Translations under genes and position numbers: made by a program
Notes under the pieces: generated by a model
Databases searched by the model: none
The model's input: only the letters and a program-made list of their open reading frames with translations
What the model was told of the DNA's origin: nothing
Shown: in pieces, positions 35,677 through 46,400 of the stretch
Layout: each line of letters starts with the position of its first letter
How positions within the stretch are numbered: position 1 is the first letter of the stretch
Assembly (NCBI GenBank): GCA_963556195.1
Contig: OY744531.1
Coordinates: 47,839,200 to 47,903,199 of the forward strand
Reading direction: 5' to 3'
DNA length: 64,000 bases
Origin: Sepiola atlantica
Lineage: Eukaryota; Mollusca; Cephalopoda; Sepiida; Sepiolidae

Positions 35677-37990
35677 AATATCATGAGCGGGTTGTACATG
35701 ATCAAGAATACCCTGAGAGGATTGAAAATGCTGAAGAATATAATAAAGGGATTGAAAATGATGAAGAATATCATGAGAAGATTGAAAATGATGAAGAACA
35801 TCATGAGAGGATTGAAAATTATTAAGAACATCATGAGAGGATTGAAAATGATGAAGAATATCTTGAGGGGATTGAAAATGATAAAGAATACAATGAGAGG
35901 ATTGATAATGCTGACGAATACCATGAGAGGATTGAAAATGATGTAGAATATCATGAGAGGAATTAAAATGCTGAAGAATGGGATGAGGGGATGTAAAATG
36001 ATGAAGAACATCATGAGAAGATTGAAAATGATGAAGAATATTATGATAGAATTGAAAATGATGAAGAATATCATGAGCTGGTTGAAAATTATGAAGAATA
36101 CGACGAGAGGATTGAAAATGCTGAAGAATATAATGAAAGGGATTTAAAATGATGAAGAACATCATGAGAGGATTGAAAATGATGAAGAACATCATGAGAG
36201 CGATGTAAAATTACTAAGAACATCATGAGAGGATTGAAAATGATGAAGAATACAATGAGAGGATTCAATATGATGTAGAATATTATGAGAGGATTGAAAA
36301 TGCTAAAGAATACCATGAAGGGATTGAAAATGATGAAGAATATCATGAAAGGATTGAAAATGCTGAAGAATACTATGAGAGGATTGAAAATGATGAAGAA
36401 TAAAATGATGGGATTGAAAATGATGAAGAATATCATGAGCGGGTTGAAAATGATGTAGAATACTATGAGATGATTGAAAATGCTGAAGAATACCATGAGA
36501 GGATTGAAAATGATGAAGAATAAAATGATGGGATTGAAAATGATGAAGAATAAAATGATAGGATTGAAAATGATGAAGAATATCATGAGCGGGTTGTACA
36601 TGATCAAGAATACCCTGAGAGGATTGAAAATGCTGAAGAATATAATGAAGGGATTGAAAATGATGAAGAATATCATGAGAAGATTGAAAATGATGAAGAA
36701 CATCATGAGAGGATTGAAAATGATGAAGAATATCATGAGGGGGTTTAAAATGATGAAGAATACAATGAGAGGATTGAAAATGCTGAAGAATACAATGAGA
36801 GGATTCAATATGATGTAGAATATTATGAGAGGATTGAAAATGCTGAAGAATACCATGAAGGGATTGAAAATGATGAAGAATATCATGAAAGGATTGAAAA
36901 TGATGCAGAATATCATGAAAAGATTGAAAATGCTTAAGAATACCATGAGAAGATTGAAAATGATGAATAATAAAATGATGGGATTGAAAATGATGAAGAA
37001 TATCATGAGCGGGTTGAAAATGATGTAGAATACTATGAGATGATTGAAAATGCTGAAGAATACCATGAGAGGATTGAAAATGATGAAGCATAAAATGATG
37101 GGATTGAAAATTATGAAGAATATCATGAGCGGGTTGTACATGATGAAGAATACCCTGAGAGGATTGAAAATGCTGAAGAATATAATAAAGGGATTGAAAA
37201 TGATGAAGAATATCATGAGAAGATTGAAAATGATGAAGAACATCATGAGAGGATAAAAAATGATAGAAGACCATCATGAGAGGATTGAAAATGATGAAGA
37301 ATATCTTGAGGGGGTTGAAAATGATGAAGAATACAATGAGAGGATTGATAATTCTGACGAATACCATGAGAGGATTGAAAATTATGTAGAATATCATGAG
37401 AGGAATTAAAATGCTGAAGAATGGGATGAGGGGATGTAAAATGATGAAGAACATCATGAGAGGATTGAAAATGATGAAGAATATTATGATAGGATTGAAA
37501 ATGATGAAGAATATCATGAGCGGGTTGAAAATTATGAAGAATACGACGAGAGGATTGAAAATGCTGAAGAATATTATGAAAGGGATTTAAAATGATGAAG
37601 AACATCATGAGAGGATTGAAAATGATGAAGAATATCATGAGGGGGTTTAAAATGATGAAGAATACAATGAGAGGATTGAAAATGCTGAAGAATACAATGA
37701 GAGGATTCAATATGATGTAGAATATTATGAGGGGATTGAAAATGCTGAAGAATACCATGAAGGGATTGAAAATGATGAAGAATATCATGAAAGGATTGAA
37801 AATGATGAAGAATATCATGAGGAGATTGAAAATGATTAAGAATACCATGAGGGGATTGAAAATGATGTAGAATATCATGAGGGGATTGAAAATTATTAAT
37901 AACATCATGAAGCGATTGAAAAAGATTAAGAATACCAGTAGGGGATTGAAAATGTTGAATAAAATCATGAGGGAATTAAAATGATTAAGA
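35677..37990. repeat. 30-bp satellite array B (duplicate)
   Basis: Second copy of the 30-bp array, shorter than array A by several units. The marker 'gaagaatgggatgagggg' appears near 35973 and 37416, about 1,443 bp apart. Offsets from array A vary by multiples of about 30 bp (roughly 5,329 to 5,539), showing gain and loss of units after duplication. Confidence 0.9.
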
Positions 37991-39774
37991 ATATCTATGA
38001 TACATGATACATATCTATGATACATAATACATATCTATGATACATATTCATGATACATATCTATGATACAGTATACATATCTATGATACATGATACATAT
38101 CTATGACTGATGATACATGATACATATCCACGATACATATCCATGATACATGATACATATCCATGATACATGATACGTATCCATTATACATGATACATAT
38201 CAATGATACATATCTATGATGCATTATACATATCCATGATACTTTATACATATCCATGATACATGATACATATCCATGATACATATCCATGATACATGAT
38301 CCATATCGATGATACATGATACATATACATGATACATGATACATATCCATAATGAATATCAATGACAAATGATGCATATCCATGATACATATCCGTGATA
38401 CATGATACATATAGATGATATATATACATGATACATATCTATGATACATGATACATATCTATGATACATGATAGATGATACATATCCATGAGACATATCT
38501 ATGATACATTATACATATCCATAATACATGATACATATCAATGATACATATCCATGATACATGATACATATATATCATACATATCCATGATACATATCCA
38601 TGATACATGATACATATCAATGATACATATCCTTGATACATGACACATATTCATGACACCTATACTTGATACATGATACTTATCCATGATACCTATCCAT
38701 GGTACATGATATATATCAATGATACATATAAATATCATTGATACATGATACATATCAATGATACATATCCATGATACATTTCCAAGATACATGATATGTA
38801 TCATTTATCATAGATATGTATCTATGATATATATCCATGATACAAATCCATGATACATATCCATGATACATGATAATATCTATTGTACATAACATATATC
38901 TATGATACATGATAAATATACATGATACATATCCATGATACATATCCATGATACATGATACATATCTATGATACATAATACATGATACATATTTATGATA
39001 CATGATACATATCTATTATACATGATACGTATCCATGATACATATCCATGATACATATCCATGATACATATACATGATACATATACATATCCATGATACA
39101 TATACATGATGCATGATACATATCTATGATACATAACACATATCTATGGTATATGATACATATTAATGATGAATGATACATATACATGATACATATCCAT
39201 GAAACATATATATATATCCATGATACATATACATATCCATGATACATGATACATATACATGATACATATCAAGGATAGATGATACACATCCATGATATAT
39301 ATCCATGATACATACCCATGGTACATATACATACCCATGATACATATACATGATTCATATCTATGATACACAACACATGATACAGTATACATGATACATA
39401 CCTATGATACATGATACATACCTATGATACATATCCATGATACATGATACATATCCATGATACATATTCATGATACATATCCATGATACATTATACATAT
39501 CCATAATACATATCCATGATACATTATACATATCCATGATACATGATACATATCTATGATAAATATTCATGATACATATTCATGATACATGATACATATC
39601 CACGATACATGATATATTTACCTATACATGATACATATACATGATACATACACGTATACATGATACATATACATGATACATATACATGATACATATACAT
39701 GATACATTATACATGATACATTATACATGATACATATACATTATACATGATACATATCCATGATACATATCCAT
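37990..39774. repeat. 'atacatatccatgatacatg' satellite array B (duplicate)
   Basis: Near-identical counterpart of 32450-34265, offset by about 5,510-5,540 bp, with a handful of substitutions and small unit deletions. The short inverted piece is also present at about 38794. Confidence 0.9.
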
Positions 39775-40775
39775 TTTTTCAACGTTAATCAGTAGTAATT
39801 TGGAAATTATCCAATGTATTTATGTAATAACTTTATAAAAATGCTGACTCACTAAACATGCTCTATAATCCCTTGCCGGATGTACCCGTCTTGCCCTAAA
39901 TTGTGTCTGGTTGTATCAGGTCATCCCATAACTTCTGTCCGGATGCATCAATAACAACATAGGAAGGCAACCGGTAAGAGTGATGTCAGTAGTTCTCAGG
40001 AGGCCTACTTGATTTGCAAAATAATGTAGGTGCTTCTAAAGTATAATGGTCCCCAGGAATGTTGATGCTTCTAAAGTATTACGGTCCCTCCCAGGGAACG
40101 TTGGTGCTTCTAAAGTATAACGATCCCTAGAAATATTGGTGCTTCTACAGTATAACGGTCCCCACAAATGTTGATGCTTCTAAAGTATGACGGTCCCCCA
40201 GGAATGTTGGTACTTCTAAAGTATAATGGTCCCTAGAAATATAAGTGCTTCTCCAGTATAGGGACCAGGGGTGCTTCTACAGTATAGGACACAGCACCAG
40301 GGGTGCTTCTAAATTTAGGACCCGGAGGCCTCTGCAGAATAGGGACAATAGGTGCTTCTCCAGTGTAGGGACTAGGGGTGCTTCTCCAGTATAGGGACCA
40401 GGGGTGTTTCTACAATATAGGACCCAGTACCGGGGGTGCTTCTACAATATAGGACCCGGAGGCCTATGAAGAATAGGGGCCATGGGTGCTCTGCAGTATA
40501 GCGGCCAGGGGTTCTTCTACAGTATAGGACCCAGCACCAGGGGTGCTTCTACAATATAGGACCCGGAGGCTTCTGCAGTATGGTTCTTTGATATGACCGA
40601 GGCACCTCGGAAATTTTTTTTTCTTTCTTTAACGATAAATATTTCTATGTATGGGGAAGGGTAAAAAAAAAATTGTCTTTCGAAGGGGGTTAAATTGTTT
40701 TTTCTTTTAAATTAAAAATATTTCTAAGTATGTGGGAGGATGAAAAAAAAGTTTTCTTGGGTGGTGCCAAAAAAA
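39775..40775 (+). repeat. Leader, 'gcttct' minisatellite and T-rich spacer, copy B
   Basis: Counterpart of 34266-35265 with sparse substitutions, for example 'cctacttgat' here against 'cctacatgat' in copy A. Confidence 0.85.
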
Positions 40776-41760
40776 TATAGTATGCACACTAGGGCGGCGA
40801 TAGGTACGAATATAGTATGCGCACCGGGCCGGCGATAGGTATATACATAGTATGGGCACTGGAGTGGCAATAGGTACGTATATAGTAGTGCATAGGGGTG
40901 CCGATAGGTACGTATTTAGCATTCACACCGGGGTAATGATAGGTACGTATTTAGCATTCGCACCGGGGGTGGCGATATGTACATATTTAGTATTCGCACT
41001 GAGGCAGCGATATGTACATATGTAGTATGCACACTGGGTCGTCGATAAGTACGTATTCAGCATTCGCACCAGGTGGGCGATAGGTATGTATTTAGCATTC
41101 GCACCGGGGCGGCGATAGGTACATATTAAGCATTCACACCGGGGCGGCGATAGGTACGTATTTAGCATTCAGGGGTTGTGATAGGTACATATATTGCATG
41201 TGCACATGGGCGGCAAAAAGTATGTATATAGCATGTGCACCGGGCCGGTGATAGGTATGTATTTAGCATGCGCTCCGGGGTGGCGATCGGTATGTATTCA
41301 GCACACGCAGCGAGGCGGCGATAGGTACATATATATAACAGGACCCAGGACGGCGAAAGGTACGTATTTAGTATTCGCACCAGTGCAGCGATATGTACAT
41401 TTTTAGTATTTGCATTGGGGCAGTGATAGGTACTTATGCAGTATGCACACTGGGGCGGCAATAGCTACATATTTAGCTTTCGCACCGGGGTGGCGATAAG
41501 TACGTATTTAGCATTTGCACCGGGGCGGGGATAGGTACGTATTTAGCATTCGCACCGTGGCGGCGATAGGTACTTATATTGTATCTGCACCCAGGGCGGC
41601 GATAGGTACTTATATAGTATCTGCACCGGGGTTGCGAAAGGTATGTATATATTATGTGCACTGGGGCAGCGATAGGTACGTATATAGTATGCGCACCGGG
41701 GTGGCAATAGATACGTATAGTATGAACACCGGGGCGGAGATAAGTACCTATATAGAAGGC
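40776..41760 (+). repeat. 'ggcgataggtacgtat' minisatellite, copy B and extension
   Basis: The first ~400 bp duplicates 35266-35676. The array then continues past the duplicated 'ttgtgatag' junction (41184) for another ~575 bp of variant units up to the unique 3' terminal region. Units often include 'gtatgcgcaccggg'. Apparent Thr-Tyr-Leu-Ser repeat peptides on the minus strand are artefacts. Confidence 0.85.
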
Positions 41761-42004
41761 GCAGACAGAGGTGGTACTTTTTATAGAAATAAGTCATACT
41801 ATTGCCCTGGGAAACGTAGGATGAAATGGTGGGGAAGAAACAGCTTTCGCAAAAGGCACAATCAGAAAGTAGCGGTGAAATGGGGCGACTAAGGAAGAGA
41901 AAAGTAGAAAGATAAAGAGACGGCTATAGAGAGAGGGACAGAAATAGAAGTTTTAATATAAAGATGTTACACACGAGATTTTTCTTCAATTATATGTTTT
42001 TATG

Positions 42005-42034
42005 ACCCCGAGCAACGCCGGGTAGCCCTGCTAG
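42005..42034 (+). terminator. Helitron 1 3' hairpin and CTAG end
   Basis: Stem ACCCCG/CGGGT with loop agcaacgc, then 'agccctg' and CTAG. In Helitrons this subterminal palindrome is thought to signal the end of strand transfer. Confidence 0.8.
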
Positions 42035-42254
42035 TCTCTTATATAAAGGGCAGTTGTCTGTATGTATGTATGTCTGTATGTGAAGCTTCTCCTCAAAAAC
42101 TAAGCGGCGACATGTCAAAAAGTGTATATCTTCAGCACCGTACATATCCTGGGATCATAATATCTCAAAATCGCAAATAACGATTCACTCGCTGACAGTC
42201 AACCGGACCACTTTCCGACAAAAGGTAGCAGTTTTTTCGTATTTTATTCGACTT

Positions 42255-42560
42255 TTTCAACGTTAATATGTACTAAATTTGAAATAATCTAATGTATTTA
42301 TGTACTAATCCGATAAAAATGCAGAGTCATTGTAAACATCCCATAATCCCTTGCCGGATGTACCCGGTCTTGCCCTAAATTGTGTCCGGTTCTATCAGAT
42401 CATCCAATAACTTCTGTCCGGATGCATCAATAACAACATAGGAATCCTACGTTAAGAGTGTGTAGTGAAACAAGGGTTGCTCAATCACATCCGCACCTGT
42501 CCCATAATCCCTTGCCGGATGTACCCGGTCTTGCCCTAAATTGTGTCCGGTTATATCAGG
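42255..42560 (+). repeat. Helitron leader segment in element 2, with internal partial repeat
   Basis: Matches 34266-34500. The part 'cccataatcccttgccggat' to 'attgtgtccgg' occurs twice, at about 42333 and 42501. Confidence 0.7.
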
Positions 42561-42566
42561 TCATCA

Positions 42567-42574
42567 TGACGTCA
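42567..42574. promoter_or_regulatory. CRE palindrome (TGACGTCA)
   Basis: Perfect octamer in 'catcatgacgtcagagag', about 530 bp inside element 2. Confidence 0.35.
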
Positions 42575-42746
42575 GAGAGTGGCAGTTTTCCTTTCTGTCA
42601 TTTTTCCCTCTCACACTTTCTTTCTTAATTATTAATAGACGCTAATATTCCTCCCCCCCCCTCCCTCCCTGTGGCCGTTCTGTTATCATGATAGGAATTA
42701 CCTCCTCCTTTCAGGCCAAATTGGGGGGGGGGGGGTTACGGTATTC

Positions 42747-43325
42747 GCCGGTGTGAGCATTACCTCCTCCTTCTTTGAGAAGTGTAGATGTAGGGTAGTA
42801 TCGGTTGCGTTGTCATGATGCACTGATCCCATGCATTACCTCCTCCTTTTTTGAGAAGTTTAGAGGTAGGGTAGTATCGGTTCCGTTGTCATGATGCACT
42901 GATCCCATGCATTACCTCCTCGTTTTTGAGAAGTGTAGATGTAGAATAGTATCGGTTCCGTTGTCATGATGTGCTCATCCCATGAATTACCTCCTCCTTT
43001 TTTGAGAAGTGTTGAGGTAGGGTCGTATCGGTTCCGTTGTCATGATGCCCTCATCCCATGCATTATCTCCTCCTTTTTTGAGAAGTGTTGAGGTAGGGTC
43101 GTATCGGTTCCGTTGTCATGATGCACTATTCCCATGCATTATCTCCTCCTTTTTTGAGAAGTGTTGAGGTAGGGTCGTATCGGTTCCGTTGTCATGATGC
43201 CATAATCCCATGCATTATCTCCTCCTTTTTTGAGAAGTATTGAGGTAGGGTCGTATCGGTTCCGTTGTCATGATGCCCTCATCCCATCCATTATCTACTC
43301 CTTTTTTGAGCAGTGTTGAAGTGTG
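42747..43325 (+). repeat. 76-bp tandem repeat array
   Basis: About 7-8 copies of a 76-bp unit, 'cattacctcctccttttttg' plus 'agaagtgt', then 'tatcggttccgttgtcatga'. Successive starts at 42758, 42834 and 42910 give the period. A poly-G run of about 13 lies at 42723-42735 just upstream. Confidence 0.85.
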
Positions 43326-43434
43326 AGCGCCTCAGGCGAAATCCGGGGAAGGGGAATGTCGGCATTCGTCGGTATGAGCGCCTCAGGCGAAATCTGGGGA
43401 GGGGGAATGTCGGCATTCGCCGGTATGAGCGCCT
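43326..43434 (+). repeat. Short G-rich repeat ('gagcgcctcaggcgaaat')
   Basis: Two and a half copies of 'tgagcgcctcaggcgaaatc' with 'aatgtcggcattcg' lie between the 76-bp and 177-bp arrays. Confidence 0.7.
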
Positions 43435-46400
43435 CAGGACTATTTGGCAGATCAGAAGGAGAAATAATACCTAAGGGATTTCAGTAGTGCTCATGAAGCC
43501 TCCTCGATTTTCAAAGTACTCGGCGTTGTCCGGGAGAAAAGTGCTCAATATCCTAGATAGAGCTACTGTAGTGATAGGTTTAGAAAATTTTTTAACGCCA
43601 TCTTCGTTCACCTTTGGACTATTTCGCAGATCAGAAGGAGAGAGGATACCGAAGTGATTTCAGTAGTCCCCAGGAGGCCTCCTTGATTATCAAAGTACTC
43701 GGCGTTCTCCGGGAGAAAAGTGCTTAATGTCCTAGATAGAGCTACTGTAGTGATAGGTTTGAAAAATATTTTAACGCCATCTTCGTTCCCCTTTGGACTA
43801 TTTCGCAGATCAGAAGGAGAGAGGATACCTAAGGGATTTCAGGAGTGCTCATAAAGCCTCCTCGATTTTCAAAGTACTCGGCGTTGTCCGGGAAAAAAGT
43901 GCTCAATGTCCTAGATAGAGCTACTGTAGTGATAGGTTTAGATAATATTTTAACAGTATCTACGCTGAAAAGGATTGGGTAATCGATAAGAGTTATTTCA
44001 GTAGTGCTCAGGAGGCCTCTTTGATTTTGAAATACTCGGCGTTGTCCGGGATAAAAGTGCTCAATATCCTAGATAGAGCTACTGTAGTGATAGGTTTGGA
44101 AAATATTTTAACGCCATCTTCGTTCACCTTTGGACTATTTCGCAGATCAGAAGGAGAGAGGATACCGAAGTGATTTCAGTAGTCCCCAGGAGGCCTCCTT
44201 GATTATCAAAGTACTCGGCGTTCTCCGGGAGAAAAGTGCTCAATGTCCTAGATAGAGCTACTGTAGTGATAGGTTTGGAAAATATTTTTACGCCATCTTC
44301 GTTCCCCTTTGGACTATTTCGCAGATCAGAAGGAGAGAGGATACCTAAGTGATTTCAGTAGTCCCCAGGTAACCTCCTTGATTATCAAAGTACTCGGCGT
44401 TGTCCGGGAGAAAAGTGCTCAATGTCCTAGATAGAGCTACTGTAGTGATAGGTTTGGAAAATATTTTAATGCCATCTTCATTTCCCTTTGGACTATTTCG
44501 CAGATCAGAAGGAGAGAGGATACCTAAGGGATTTCAGGAGTGCTCATGAAGCCTCCTCGATTTTCAAAGTACTCGGCGTTGTCCGGGAGAAAAGTGCTCA
44601 ATGTCCTAGATAGAGCTACTGTAGTGATAGGTTTGGAAAATATTTTGACGCCATCTTCGTTCCCCTTTGGACTATTTCGCAGATCAGAAGGAGAGAGGAT
44701 ACCTAAGGGATTTCAGGAGTGCTCATGAAGCCTCCTCGAATTTCAAAGTACTCGGCGTTGTCCGGGTAAAAAGTGCTCAATATCCTAGATAGAGCTACTG
44801 TAGTGATAGGTTTGGAAAATATTTTAACGCCATCTTCGTTCCCCTTTAGACAATTCGGCAGATTAGAAGGAGAGAGGATACCTAAGTGATTTCAGTAGTC
44901 CCCAGGAGGCCTCCTTGATTATCAAAGTACTCGGCGTTGTCCGGGAGAAAAGTGCTCAATGTCCTAGATAGAGCTACTGTAGTGATAGGTTTGGAAAATA
45001 TTTTAACGCCATCTTCATTCCCCTTTGGACTATTTCGCAGATCAGAAGGAGAGAGGATACCTAAGGGATTTCAGGAGTGCTCAGGAGGCCTCCGCGATTT
45101 TCAAAGTACTCGGCGTTGTCTGGGTGAAAAGTGCTCAATATCCTAGATAGAGCTACTGTAGTGATAGGTTTAGAACATATTTTAACGCCATCTTCGTGCC
45201 CCTTTGGACAATTTTGCAGATGAAAACGAGGGAGGATACCTAAGTGATTTCAGTAGTCCCCAGGAGGCCTCTTTGATTATCAAAGTACCCGGCGTTGTCC
45301 GGGAAAAAAGTGCTCAATGTCCTAGATAGAGCTATTGTAGTGATAGGTTTGGATAATATTTTAACAGCATCTACGCTGAAAAGGATGGGGAATCGATAAG
45401 ATGTATTTCAGTAGTGCTCAGAAGGCCTCTTTGATTTTTAAATACTCGGCGTTTTCCGGGAGAAAAGTGCTCAATATCCTAGATAGAGCTACTGTAGTGA
45501 TAGGTTTGGAAAATATTTTAACGCTATCTTCGTTCCCCTTTGGACTATTTCGAAGATCAGAAAGAGAACGGATACCTAAGTGATTTCAGTAGTCCCTAGG
45601 AGGCCTCCTTGATTTTCAAAGTACTCGGCGTTGTCCGGGAGAAAAGTGCTCAATATCCTAGATAGATAGAGCTACTGTAGTGATAGGTTTGGAAAATATT
45701 TTAACGCCATCTTCGTTCCCCTTTGGACTATTTTGCAGATGAAAAGGAGGGAGGATACCTAAGTAATTTCAGTATTGCTCAGGAGGCCTCCTTGATTTTC
45801 AAAGTACTCGGCGTTGTCCGGGAGAAAAGTGCTCAATATCCTAGATAGAGCTACTGTAGTGATAGGTGTGGAAAATATTTTAACGCCATCTTCGTTACCC
45901 TTTGGACTATTTTGCAGATAAAAACGAGGGAGGATACCTTAGTAATTTCAGTAGTGCTCAGGAGGCCTCCTTGATTTTCAAAGTACTCGGCGTTTTCCGG
46001 GAGAAAAGTGCTCAATATCCTAGATAGATAGAGCTACTATAGTGATAGGTTTGGAAAATATTTTAACGCCATCTTCGTTCCCCTTTGGACTATTTTGCAG
46101 ATAAAAAGGAGGGAGGATACCTATGTAATTTCAGTAGTGCTCAGGAGGCCTCCTTGATTTTCAAAGTACTCGGCGTTGTCCGGGAGAAAAGTGCTCAATA
46201 TCGTAGATGGAGCTACTGTTGTGATAGGTTTGGAAAATATTTTAACACCATCTTCGTTACCCTTTGGACTATTTTGCAGATAAAAACGAGGGAGGATACC
46301 TAAGTAATTTCAGTAGTGCTCAGGAGGCCTCCTTGATTTACAAAGTACTCGGCGTTGTCCGGGAGAAAAGTACTCGATATCCTAGATAGAGCTATTGTAG

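Larger units (their letters stand above)
29012..42034 (+). mobile_element. Helitron-like element 1, non-autonomous, filled with satellites
   Basis: The 5' end reads A|TCTCAATATATATAAGG followed by 'atctgtgatatgtatgt'. The 3' end carries a hairpin at 42005-42023 (ACCCCG, loop agcaacgc, CGGGT) eight bases before the terminal CTAG at 42031-42034. TC...CTRR ends with a subterminal 3' hairpin, and A before the 5' end, are the Helitron hallmarks. The last ~330 bp match the end of element 2 (49860-50189) at roughly 90% by eye. No Rep or helicase motif is readable in the 13 kb, so it would depend on another element for movement. The interior is satellite DNA in several blocks (listed separately) and includes a ~5.5-kb internal duplication. 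The 3' end is secure; the 5' end is the weaker call, supported by similarity to the start of element 2 and by shared leader sequence further in. Confidence 0.7.

Noticed and set aside
29377..38025. Long open frames of 100-400 codons on both strands (F-F-I-I-F-N-P repeats, Lys/Met-rich repeats, H-H-F-Q-S-S-H repeats)
   Set aside because: They follow the 30-bp satellite exactly, occur in several frames at once and would be open in any sequence with a stop-free unit divisible by three.
32542..39570. Repeated frames rich in M-Y-H-R-Y-V-S and W-I-C-I
   Set aside because: Translations of the 'atacatatccatgatacatg' satellite, with many overlapping frames and no independent coding signal.
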